Origin: Hyphomicrobium_A sp963728165
Lineage (GTDB): Bacteria > Pseudomonadota > Alphaproteobacteria > Rhizobiales > Hyphomicrobiaceae
Reading direction: 5' to 3'
Length of the DNA: 64,000 nucleotides
Assembly: GCA_963728165.1 (NCBI GenBank)
Contig: CAVSIY010000006.1
Span: 186,001-250,000, forward strand
Part shown: piece by piece, positions 1 through 12,532 of the stretch
Layout of the letters: the number at the start of each line of letters is the position of its first letter
Numbering within the stretch: position 1 is the first letter of the stretch
The notes under the pieces: model-generated
Databases searched by the model: none
What the model saw: only the letters and a program-made list of their open reading frames with translations
Told to the model about the DNA's origin: nothing
Program-made: the position numbers and the translations under genes

Positions 1-109
1 CTCCTAAATCAATGCTCGCGCACGCCCATCCGGGGTGCGCAGCAAAGAGCGGCCCGGCCCCTATGCGGGCGGGCCAAGAGTGCATGTCGCTTCATCAGGA
101 GGATATGTC

Positions 110-559
110 ATGCGACAGTTCGATCTTGCCCCCCTTTATCGCTCGACCGTCGGATTCGACCGGCTCGCCAAGCTCATGGACGGCGTCGGCGGCTTGGATG
201 CGGACGGCTACCCGCCCTATAACATCGAGCGGCTGGGCGACAACGAGTACCGCATCACCATGGCGGTCGCCGGCTTCGACAAGGACGAGTTCAAAGTCGA
301 GGTCAAGGAGCAGGCCCTGGTCGTCAGCGGCGAGAAGAAGCCCGACGACAAGCAGCGCCAGTTCCTGCATCGCGGCATCGCGGCCCGCAACTTCGAGCGC
401 CGCTTCCAGCTCGCCGACTACGTCGAGGTCAAGGGTGCCGAGTTCAAGGACGGCCTCTTGCACATCGATCTCGTCCGCAACCTGCCCGAGCGCATGAAGC
501 CGCGCACGATCTCCGTCGCCTCCACCGGCGATGGCAAGCAGATCGAGGCCAACGCCTAA
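110..559 (+). CDS. Hsp20/alpha-crystallin family small heat-shock protein
   Basis: An ATP-independent holdase that binds unfolding proteins in the cytoplasm, of the IbpA/HspH type found in multiple copies in rhizobia. The 149-aa product has a short N-terminal arm, an alpha-crystallin domain at about residues 35-125 (including VAGFDKDEFKVEV and the late strand FKDGLLHIDL) and a short C-terminal tail. The ATG was chosen because AGGAGGA at 97-103 lies 6 nt upstream; a longer in-frame ORF begins at 35 but lacks a ribosome site. The upstream regulatory region (a ROSE thermometer or CIRCE element would be typical) lies mostly outside the window, so regulation cannot be judged. The family call is secure; which paralogue it is cannot be told. 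Confidence 0.93.
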   Translation: MRQFDLAPLYRSTVGFDRLAKLMDGVGGLDADGYPPYNIERLGDNEYRITMAVAGFDKDEFKVEVKEQALVVSGEKKPDDKQRQFLHRGIAARNFERRFQLADYVEVKGAEFKDGLLHIDLVRNLPERMKPRTISVASTGDGKQIEANA

Positions 560-1032
560 GGCGCATTCCGCGCATAAGGTCCGACATGAGCGGGGCGGTC
601 GCTGCCAAGGTGGCGGCCGCCCTGCCGCGTCGTGCCTGGCTCCCTCCGCGCAGGGCGCATGGCGCTTGTGCGGCCCCGGAAAATCTGCGAAGCTCACCCT
701 GAAAGGTCAGTAGTCCTGTCCTTTATGGCCATCGCGACGGGCAGACCCGCCGCCGGGCCCCCAATTACGGGGGGTCGGCTGTAAGTTTGAGGAGCACGAC
801 GAGCAAGAAGCGTGTTTGAGCCGGTAGGAGCGGGCGCCAGAGACAAAGCGCACTCAAAGCTGCCGGAGATGCCGACGATGCGTCGACGCCGTCCGCGGTG
901 CGGCGGCCCATCGGCCAAATGAGCGGACCCGATCCAAAACCTTGACGAACGCTGCAAAGGACCGATCAATTCGATCCGAGGCACACTCGCCTCCCCATAG
1001 AACCGATGAGACCTGCGCACCGAGGTCGCAGA
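560..1032. other. Intergenic region before gltB, no gene seen
   Basis: About 470 bases with no convincing coding frame. Short ORFs here have no ribosome site and Arg/Ala/Pro-rich translations typical of GC-rich non-coding DNA. It probably carries the terminator of the Hsp20 gene and the gltB promoter; a TTGACG at about 942 could be a -35 box but no good -10 follows. Confidence 0.5.
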
Positions 1033-5757
<4,725 letters not shown>

Positions 5758-5794
5758 AGAAAATCACCACTCCATGAAATGATGGACGGCGTGG

Positions 5795-5873
5795 GGTGTC
5801 TGACCCTTCGGGTCTGACACCCTTTATGAACAAGGATTGAGACAAGGATGTCAGACCCGAAGGGTCAGACACC
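5795..5873. repeat. 25-bp perfect inverted repeat between gltB and gltD
   Basis: The arm at 5795-5819 is exactly the reverse complement of 5849-5873, with a 29-nt loop. Each arm is itself a near-palindrome built on GTGTCTGACCC / GGGTCTGACAC with one mismatch and a 3-nt TTC or GAA loop. The element could fold into one long hairpin or two short ones in the gltBD transcript. A shorter hairpin of similar composition lies behind the aldehyde dehydrogenase at 52611. It may act as a mobile palindromic repeat or an mRNA processing/attenuation site; that is inference. Confidence 0.85.
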
Positions 5874-5894
5874 GGCACAAGGCACGGACGGACA

Positions 5895-7352
5895 ATGGGC
5901 AAGGTAACGGGGTTTCTCGAGTTCGAGCGGGCGGAGCGCCGCTACGCGCCCGCCGCCGAGCGCGTGAAGCACTGGCACGAGTTCCTGCTGCCGGCGAGCG
6001 AGGAGGAGAGCAAGACCCAGGCGGCGCGCTGCATGGACTGCGGCATCCCCTATTGCCACACCGGATGCCCCGTCAATAACCAGATCCCCGACTGGAACGA
6101 CCTCGTCTATCACGGCGACTGGCAGACGGCGGCGGCGAACCTGCACTCGACCAACAACTTCCCCGAGGTGACGGGCCGCGTGTGCCCGGCCCCGTGCGAG
6201 GCCGCCTGCACGCTCAACATCGACGACGTGCCCGTAACCATCAAGGCGATCGAGTACGCCATTGCCGACCGCGCCTTCAAAGAGGGCTGGATCGCGCCGC
6301 AGCCGCCGGAGACCAAGACCGGCAAGCGCGTCGCCGTCGTCGGCTCGGGGCCCGCCGGGCTCGCCGCCGCTCAGCAGCTCGCGCGCGCCGGCCACGAGGT
6401 GCACGTCTACGAAAGGAACGCCAAGCCGGGCGGCCTTTTGGTTTATGGCATCCCCGACTTCAAGATGGAGAAGGGGATCATCGAGCGGCGCGTGAAGCAG
6501 ATGGAGGCCGAAGGCGCAGCCTTCCACTGCAACGTCGACGTCGGCAAGGACGTCTCCGCCAAGGAGCTCGAGGCGACGCACGACGCGGTGCTGCTCGCCG
6601 GCGGCTCGGAGGCACCCTTCGACTTCTTCGTCAAGTCTCCCGGGCGCGACCTCGACGGCATTCACTTCGCCATGGAGTTCCTGCCGCAGCAGAACCGCCG
6701 CGTCTCGGGCGAGGTGCCCCCCGCCATCACCGACGCCAAGAGTGGCGCCAAGGAGATCTTGGCGAAGGACAAGCACGTCATCGTCATCGGCGGTGGCGAT
6801 ACGGGCTCGGACTGCATCGGCACCTCCTTCCGCCAAGGGGCGAAGTCGGTGACGCAGCTCGAGATCATGCCCATGCCGCCTGAGCACGAGAACAAGGCGA
6901 TGACCTGGCCCAACTGGCCGCTGAAGCTGCGCGTCTCCACCAGCCAGGCCGAGGGCGCTCACGTCGAGTACTCGGTCTCGACCACGGGTTTCTCAGGCAC
7001 CGACGGCAAAATCGCGAAGCTGCACTACGTGCAGGTCGATAAAAAGCTGCAGCCCGTCCCCGGCACCGAGGCCGAGCTGCCGGCCGAGCTGGTGCTGCTC
7101 GCCATGGGGTTCTCGGGGCCCGCCGAGGAGGGGCTCATCGAGGAGCTCGGCCTCGAAACGGTGGCGCGCGGCCGCTTCAAGGGGCTCAATGCGGATGAGC
7201 GCGACTACAAGATCGCAGGCCGCGGCAAGCTCTTCGCCGCCGGCGACATCCGCCGCGGCCAGTCGCTCGTCGTGTGGGCGATCCGCGAAGGGCGCCAGGC
7301 CGCGCACGCGATCGACAAGTTCCTGATGGGCAAGACGACCCTTCCCCGCTGA
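5895..7352 (+). CDS. gltD: Glutamate synthase (NADPH) small subunit
   Basis: The beta subunit of GOGAT, which takes electrons from NADPH through FAD and Fe-S clusters to GltB. The 485-aa product has the N-terminal 4Fe-4S cysteine motifs (CMDCGIPYCHTGCP near residue 46 and CPAPCEAAC near 96), an FAD Rossmann motif VVGSGPAGLAAAQ near residue 150 and an NADPH Rossmann motif IVIGGGDTGSDC near residue 297. It follows gltB in the same direction and is probably cotranscribed. The ribosome site is weak (GGACGG before the ATG), so its translation may depend on the inverted repeat or on coupling. The TGA stop lies inside the left terminal repeat of the element that follows. Identity is secure. Confidence 0.97.
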   Translation: MGKVTGFLEFERAERRYAPAAERVKHWHEFLLPASEEESKTQAARCMDCGIPYCHTGCPVNNQIPDWNDLVYHGDWQTAAANLHSTNNFPEVTGRVCPAPCEAACTLNIDDVPVTIKAIEYAIADRAFKEGWIAPQPPETKTGKRVAVVGSGPAGLAAAQQLARAGHEVHVYERNAKPGGLLVYGIPDFKMEKGIIERRVKQMEAEGAAFHCNVDVGKDVSAKELEATHDAVLLAGGSEAPFDFFVKSPGRDLDGIHFAMEFLPQQNRRVSGEVPPAITDAKSGAKEILAKDKHVIVIGGGDTGSDCIGTSFRQGAKSVTQLEIMPMPPEHENKAMTWPNWPLKLRVSTSQAEGAHVEYSVSTTGFSGTDGKIAKLHYVQVDKKLQPVPGTEAELPAELVLLAMGFSGPAEEGLIEELGLETVARGRFKGLNADERDYKIAGRGKLFAAGDIRRGQSLVVWAIREGRQAAHAIDKFLMGKTTLPR

Positions 7353-7582
7353 CACAAGCCTCGAGAAGCTTCTCTGAAATCGAGCGAAGCGCGAGCTGAC
7401 GGCCGCGCCAACGGCGCGGCGGCCCTTGGCCGCGGGCTGCCGCGCCCCAGCCGTATCGACGCCACTTAAGCCGCACTGAGCGGAGCGAGGTGCGGAAGGG
7501 CCCAAGGGGCCCCGGCGCGTTGCGCCGGCTCTCAACGAGACCAGCGCTGTCCGCAAGCGAAGCTTCTTGAAGCTCGTGTCAG
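7349..7582. repeat. 234-bp element with imperfect 24-bp terminal inverted repeats
   Basis: The 24 bases at 7349-7372 (starting CTGACACAAGCC) match the reverse complement of 7559-7582 at 21 of 24 positions. The interior is very GC-rich and contains further hairpins, including CCGCGCC-AAC-GGCGCGG and CCGGCGC-GTT-GCGCCGG. No ORF of note lies inside. The left end provides the gltD stop codon, and the right end reaches within 7 bases of the DUF459 stop codon on the other strand. The structure fits a MITE-like insertion or a bidirectional structured terminator; no target-site duplication was found by eye. Confidence 0.7.
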
Positions 7583-7588
7583 TGGAAA

Positions 7589-8879
7589 CTAAGGGCTCGG
7601 CGCCGGGGGTGCTGACGCTCCGACGTCCACGGCGGCCTGCTGCCGCGGCCACGAGAAGTCGTCGATGCGGCCGGGCTTGGGCGCCAGCCGCTCTCCCCGC
7701 TCGAACACGCGGTAATAGGGCGTCTGCGTCGGCGACAGCCGCCGCCGTCCGTCGCTGCCGCGCGGCGGCACGATCGAGCTCATGACGGTGAGGCCGCCGG
7801 GAATCTGATCAACCAGGATGTCGCCCATCTGCGCGGCGCGGTCGGCGCTCGAGCGGCGCGTCATCAGCGCGACGACGGAGGCGGGAATGGCGGGCCGCAC
7901 GATCTCGACCGTCACCACCTGCTCGCTGCCGTTCGGCCCGGCAACCTTGATGTTGACCTTGCCGACGTCGGCCTTCTGCTCGCGCGCGCCACCGGCGGCG
8001 GCCGGCGCCGCCACGCCCGCCTTGGCGAGCTTGCCCTTCTGGGCGCGGGCGCTCTCAGCCTTGAGGCGCGCCCGGTCGGGATTGACCTTCGCCTGCTCGT
8101 CCGCAGTTCCCGCCAAGGGGACCGACCGCTCGAGGCGTGCTTGCGCCAGATCGCGCCGCAACTCGCGATCGACGAAGTGCGCAAGCTTGCGGTAGCCCGC
8201 GTCGGTGAAGTGCACGCCGTCGGTGTCGCGCAGGCGGCGGATCTTGCCGGTGACGTCAGGGCCGTAGTCGCTGTAGCCACCCAACTCGTCGATGAAGCTT
8301 GCATAGGCGTCGATGTAGCGCACGCCGTTGAGATAGGCGCGCTCACGATAGATGTCGTTCATCATCTGCGCGCGCTCGTTGTCCTGCCAGCGGCGCATGT
8401 TGGGCAATCCCACCCAATAGACGCCGCGGCCGCCCTTTTTCAGAAATCTTCATGGCCCGATCGACGCGGGCGCCGTACTCGGTGCGCCAAGCCTCGTCGG
8501 CCTTGGGCGAGCGGCGCGAGCCGAGCGTGTAGCGATCCTGAACGCCGAGCATCACGATGGCGATGTGGCTCGGGTCCTTGGCGAAGGTCTGTTCCAGATC
8601 GTCGATATCGCGGTTGCGCATCAGGCCGGAGAGCTTGTAGCGCGTGCGTGCGAACTGGGCCCCGGCCGGGCTCGCTGCGAACGCCTCGACCAGACCGCCG
8701 AGAAGGCCCTCGGCGAGCCAGTCGCCGACGACCTGCACCTGATAGGTATCGTTCTCCGGGAAGGGCGTGATGAAGCTGCCGCCGAGGGCTGCGTCCTGCG
8801 CCGAGGCAGGCATCGCCGCGACCATCGCTCCGACGAGAGCGAAGACCGACAGAGCCGTTGCGGCAATGGTGCGCTTCAC
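7589..8879 (-). pseudogene. DUF459 (SGNH-hydrolase-like) periplasmic protein, one frameshift
   Basis: The product resembles DUF459 proteins, SGNH/GDSL-type hydrolases common in Rhizobiales. The N-terminal part (signal peptide KRTIAATALSVFALVGAMVAAMPASAQ, written here only as a feature of about 25 residues, then VVGDWLAEGL and VMLGVQDRY) is in one frame. The rest (GVYWVGLPNMRRW, the DGVHFTDAGY catalytic Asp/His region and an Ala-rich linker) is in another. The frames join if one T is added near 8443-8449, giving a continuous chain. I take GTG at 8879 as start because GGGAG lies 9 nt upstream; an ATG at 8912 lacks a ribosome site. Both halves look conserved, so a sequencing indel is as likely as real inactivation. 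The C-terminal region is Ala/Pro-rich and poorly conserved. Confidence 0.8.
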
Positions 8880-9016
8880 GTGCGCTCGCTCCCAAGGTGC
8901 AAGGACCCGCACATCCCGCGAATCCGCTGGGCGACACAGTAGACTTTTCTACTGCGTCGCCCAACCGCAAGGCGGAAACATGGCCCCTCAAGGCGCGGGA
9001 AGGCAAGACGCGGCGG

Positions 9017-9601
9017 TTAAGCCGCCTTCCTGGCCTTCTTGACGCTCTTCAGGCGCACGGGTGCCTGCTTGGCGGCGGCTGCCTGCCACTTGAGCTCATC
9101 GAGCTCCGAGCCGCGATGGTGCGTCTTCACCACCACGTCACGGGCCGAAAAAGCCTCGCGCAGCACGCCGACGCACATCTGCGGCTTGGCGTCGCCGCAC
9201 ATGAACACGTCGAGCGCCGCATAGTCGGCCTCGGGCCAACTATGGATCGAGATGTGACTCTCCGAGAGCACGGCGACGCCCGACACTCCACCGTTAGGCG
9301 TGAAGTGATGCAGGTGGATGTGCAGGAGCGTCGCGCCCGCCACCTCCACGCATCGCGTCAGGGTACGCTTGATGTGCTCCAGGTCATCGAGCCGTCGGGC
9401 GCCGAAAAGGTCCACGATCAAGTGGGTCCCGGCGAACCGAACGCCATCACGCTCGATGAAAAAGTCTTTCCTGTCGTCATGCGCAACGTGCGCATAGTCT
9501 TCGTGCGCTACATGCGCAGGCACACGATGATCTTCCTCTTGGGCGGTGCTTGAACGAGTCAAGTCCATCCCCAATTGGAAGAGGGTGTCATTAAAGGCCA
9601 T
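9017..9601 (-). CDS. speD: S-adenosylmethionine decarboxylase proenzyme
   Basis: A pyruvoyl-dependent enzyme making decarboxylated SAM, the aminopropyl donor for spermidine. The 194-aa product has the self-cleavage motif SESHISIHSWPE with scission expected between Glu114 and Ser115, plus the conserved His120 and Cys135 (VFMCGD). It is longer than the usual bacterial class 1B enzyme. There is a His/Asp-rich stretch at residues 24-43 (repeats of HVAHEDYAHVAHDD) before the core and a Lys/Arg-rich tail. The ATG is preceded by GGAGGGTC, and the 13 bases GGAGGGTCATATG are repeated exactly, in mirror orientation, at the start of the small ORF at 9709. The ORF is open further upstream, but the ribosome site decides the start. 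No spermidine synthase gene is nearby. Confidence 0.92.
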   Translation of the reverse strand: MAFNDTLFQLGMDLTRSSTAQEEDHRVPAHVAHEDYAHVAHDDRKDFFIERDGVRFAGTHLIVDLFGARRLDDLEHIKRTLTRCVEVAGATLLHIHLHHFTPNGGVSGVAVLSESHISIHSWPEADYAALDVFMCGDAKPQMCVGVLREAFSARDVVVKTHHRGSELDELKWQAAAAKQAPVRLKSVKKARKAA

Positions 9602-9708
9602 ATGACCCTCCCCAACCAGCAGATAGATGTGACCCGCCCGCTCCTTACCTTTGGGGTTTCTGGAAAACCTCGACCTTAAGGGCAGGTGGACGAACGGAGG
9701 AGGGTCAT

Positions 9709-9789
9709 ATGAGGCACACACCCCCCCTACGCAAGAAGAAATTGCCCCGCGCGCCAAAAATTTTTGTCATGCCGTTGACGTGGTTTTAG
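9709..9789 (+). CDS. 26-aa basic small ORF divergent from speD
   Basis: I do not recognise this product. The ORF starts with ATG 4 nt after the run GGAGGAGGG, a very strong ribosome site, and ends at TAG. The peptide begins MRHTPPLRKKKLPRAP, is Lys/Arg-rich in its first half and ends in a hydrophobic segment finishing LTWF. The 13 bases ending at its start codon, GGAGGGTCATATG, are identical to those of speD on the other strand about 100 bases away, so the two genes share one divergent control region. That arrangement argues for real translation and perhaps common control. It could be a regulatory leader or a short membrane-associated peptide. Length alone makes it uncertain. Confidence 0.55.
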   Translation: MRHTPPLRKKKLPRAPKIFVMPLTWF

Positions 9790-9847
9790 CCGACGCAGTT
9801 ACCCAAGGAGCAGCGCATGCCATGCTGCGACGCCGCGACGCGCGCGT

Positions 9848-12169
9848 TCACTTGCCGAGAAACTTCTGCATCAGCTTCTCGGCCTTCGACGGCTCGCCGT
9901 TCTCGCCTTTGCCGAAAAGGCCCTCGACGATCTCGCCCGCGCTCTTGCCCTTGAACTCTTTGCCGATCTCTTTTGCCGCCTCGATCGCGTCCGGGTTGTT
10001 GATCACACCGGCGATGTCGGGCTTGATGTCGGGCTTCTCCCAGGGGCCGGTGATGTGCACGGGGATCTCGATCCCGCGCAGGTTTTTCTCGCCGCCCTGA
10101 CCCGACAAGCTCGCCACCAGCTTGGGCCGCACGGTGTAGTCGAGGCTGCGCGCCGGCAGGTCGACGCTTCCTGAGCCGGTCGCGCGCAGAAGCGGGCTTG
10201 CGAGTTGCAGATCGTCGTTCTTGGCAATCCCGTCGGTGATGACGAAGCTGCCGGTGAGCTCGCTGAAATCGGTCTTCTCAGCGGCCGAGGTCTTGAAGTC
10301 GGGAACGTTGCCTTCCGACAGCGCCCGCATGGCCGCGCCGAGATTGAAGCCGATGATGGCGCCGTTGCGCACCGCGACGTTGGACTTGCCGTTGAGCGAC
10401 TGCACGATCGCCGTCTCACTGGCACCGCGCCCCGAAAGCGCCAGCGTGACGTCGCCGGTGCCGGCGAGCCAGTCGATGCCGGCGGTGTCCTTGAGCAGCG
10501 GCTGCGCGGCAATGCCCGACATCTGCACGTTGGCGGCGACGGTGGCCTCCGGCCCCGCCCCGTCGAGCGTGACGAAGCCCTTAGCCCGGCCCTCATAGAG
10601 CCTCACGTCCTCAAACGTCGTCTTGAGGACGCGATCCTTGAGGGCGACGCCGAGCTGCGCCGCATCGACGTGCACGTCACCGTAGGAGAGCCCGGCGACG
10701 GCGAGCTTAGCGTCGGCATCGACCAGGCCCAAGGCCGCCAGATTGAGCGGATCTCCGCTCCAGCCAGCGCGCTGCGTGAAGCCCCGCACCTGCGGGCCTT
10801 GAGGACCGGGGGAAGCTGCGGGGCGGTCGAGCAGGTCCTCGATCGATTGCGGTGCGGTCTGCCCCGCGTCGCCCGGCGCTGCCGGCGGCACAGGCTCGGC
10901 ATGGCGCACAGGCCGCGGCGCTTCGCCACCGGCTCCGCCTCCGAAATAGTTTCCAAGATCGAGGTTTGCGACCTTCAAGTCGGCGGCGACGTGCGGCTTG
11001 GCGCCAGAGGTCGTGACGTCGATGGTGCCGGTGGCCGTCGCGCCGTCGAGGCCGAGCCTGGCATCAGACAGCCGCACGGTGTGCGCGCTCGCATGCACAT
11101 AGCCCGCGAGCGAGCCCTCGCCGAAGCCGCGGGCGGGCGGCAGCTCGGTCCCGAGCCAGCTGGCGAGCGCCCTGAGCGAGGCGGCGCTTCCATCGATCGT
11201 GCCTTCGGCGCCGACAGTACCGCGCAGCGTCACCGAGCCGTCGTAGCTCAACGTGAAGGGCGCGCCTTTGAGGCTCAATGCCAGCTTGGCCGGCTGCTCT
11301 GCCATGAGCTGGGCCGGCGACGTCAGGTTGCCGTCGAAGGCGATGGTCTGCCGTGCCCACACGAAATTGCCTTTGGCGCTGAGCGGCTGCGCGATGGCCG
11401 CAAGGCCGGCCTCGGCGTTGATCGCCTCGATGCGATAGTCGGCGCCCGAGCGGGCGTCTGCATAGCGGATCGTTCCGTTGTCGATGCGGATGTCGCCCAG
11501 CGACACGTCGGAGTGCCGAGCCTCACGGCCGCTCGCCTTCGTCTGGGTGTCGGCACTCTCCGCAAGGCCGAGGCCGCCCGCGGAGAAATCCCGCAGCGTT
11601 TCGTTGTCTTCGGCCTGCGCCAGACGGATACGGCGCGGCGGCGCCGTCATCGCGGCCATGTCCCAGCTCTTGCGGCCCTGGGCATCGACGCGCAGTGCGA
11701 ACACCGGCTCATGCAGCACCAGGCGGTCGACGACGATCTCCTGGCGCAGCAGCGGCAGGAGATGCACGCCGACGTCGATGCTGGCGGCGGTGAGCAAGGG
11801 ATCGCCGCCCATGTCGGGCGGCGCCGACAGCGACACGTCGCCGGCGCGCACGCCGAGCGAGGGAAACACGGTAAACGATGCCGGTCCGGCAATCGTGAGC
11901 TCGCGCCCCGTGGCGGCTTTGACCTGCGCGATGATCTCGCGGCGGATGAGATCGGTCGGCGGCGCCATAACCACGAAGGTGACGGCGACGACGGCGAGCG
12001 CCAACACGCCGATGCCGCCGTAGACGAGGCCCAACAGCATTGGAGACGAGCTGCGCGCGCCAGCTGGCCCGCGCCGCGGCGGCTGCGTCGCGCCGGACCC
12101 GCGTGCGTCGGGATAATTGTAGCCCTCGATACGCGGGGGCGGTGCGCCGGGTGGCCTGCCATAGGTCAT
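9848..12169 (-). CDS. AsmA family envelope protein
   Basis: Members of this family (AsmA, TamB, YhdP and relatives) are inner-membrane-anchored proteins with long periplasmic domains that influence lipid supply to the outer membrane. The 773-aa product has a Pro/Arg-rich cytoplasmic start (about residues 1-43), one membrane segment near 44-68 (MLLGLVYGGIGVLALAVVAV), then the AsmA N-terminal block with VKAATGRELTIAGPASFTVF and GVRAGDVSLSA. The C-terminal AsmA_2 region contains LSGRGASETAIVQSLNGKSN and IPVHITGPWEKPDIKPD. The downstream neighbour toward lower coordinates is the 26-aa ORF, convergent. Family assignment is firm; the specific role is not. Confidence 0.9.
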   Translation of the reverse strand: MTYGRPPGAPPPRIEGYNYPDARGSGATQPPRRGPAGARSSSPMLLGLVYGGIGVLALAVVAVTFVVMAPPTDLIRREIIAQVKAATGRELTIAGPASFTVFPSLGVRAGDVSLSAPPDMGGDPLLTAASIDVGVHLLPLLRQEIVVDRLVLHEPVFALRVDAQGRKSWDMAAMTAPPRRIRLAQAEDNETLRDFSAGGLGLAESADTQTKASGREARHSDVSLGDIRIDNGTIRYADARSGADYRIEAINAEAGLAAIAQPLSAKGNFVWARQTIAFDGNLTSPAQLMAEQPAKLALSLKGAPFTLSYDGSVTLRGTVGAEGTIDGSAASLRALASWLGTELPPARGFGEGSLAGYVHASAHTVRLSDARLGLDGATATGTIDVTTSGAKPHVAADLKVANLDLGNYFGGGAGGEAPRPVRHAEPVPPAAPGDAGQTAPQSIEDLLDRPAASPGPQGPQVRGFTQRAGWSGDPLNLAALGLVDADAKLAVAGLSYGDVHVDAAQLGVALKDRVLKTTFEDVRLYEGRAKGFVTLDGAGPEATVAANVQMSGIAAQPLLKDTAGIDWLAGTGDVTLALSGRGASETAIVQSLNGKSNVAVRNGAIIGFNLGAAMRALSEGNVPDFKTSAAEKTDFSELTGSFVITDGIAKNDDLQLASPLLRATGSGSVDLPARSLDYTVRPKLVASLSGQGGEKNLRGIEIPVHITGPWEKPDIKPDIAGVINNPDAIEAAKEIGKEFKGKSAGEIVEGLFGKGENGEPSKAEKLMQKFLGK

Positions 12170-12495
12170 CGTCGATCCCGTCTCTAGCTCTTGCCGCGAC
12201 GCGCCGCGCGAACGGCAATGCGCGCGATGCCCGATTGAGCCGTCCGCATGTAGGAACGGATGATGTAGGAACGAATTATGTCACCCTCCGGCCGCGAGCC
12301 CAAAGCGACGCCCACAGCTTTTTCTGCGACGAAGCCACCCGCGCCGCCGCGCGCACTAAAACCGCCTGTGCCGGGCGAAACAGCGCTGCCCGCGGCGCGG
12401 CGCTAACCGTGTGGGAAGTGCCGCAGTTGGAAAGGGACTTTTTTCCTGGCCAAGATAACAGTTTGGTAACATAATCTTGCGCTGCACACTAAGTC

Positions 12496-12512
12496 TTGCT
12501 GCGGTGCAGCAA
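12496..12512. promoter_or_regulatory. Perfect palindrome TTGCTGC-GGT-GCAGCAA, possible PhaR operator
   Basis: A 7-bp perfect inverted repeat with a 3-bp spacer lies 20 bases before the phaZ start. It contains CTGC-N3-GCAG, resembling the TGC-rich sites bound by the PHA-responsive repressor PhaR of Paracoccus. A second TGC-rich stretch (TTGCGCTGCA) lies about 20 bases upstream. The position would allow an operator overlapping the leader. The link to PhaR is inferred from motif resemblance and neighbour function only. Confidence 0.5.
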
Positions 12513-12532
12513 CATGAAGAGGGCGCCTCGCA

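Noticed and set aside
10205..12187. 660-codon open frame antisense to the AsmA gene
   Set aside because: Shadow frame with low-complexity composition and no ribosome site; the AsmA frame shows clear family motifs.
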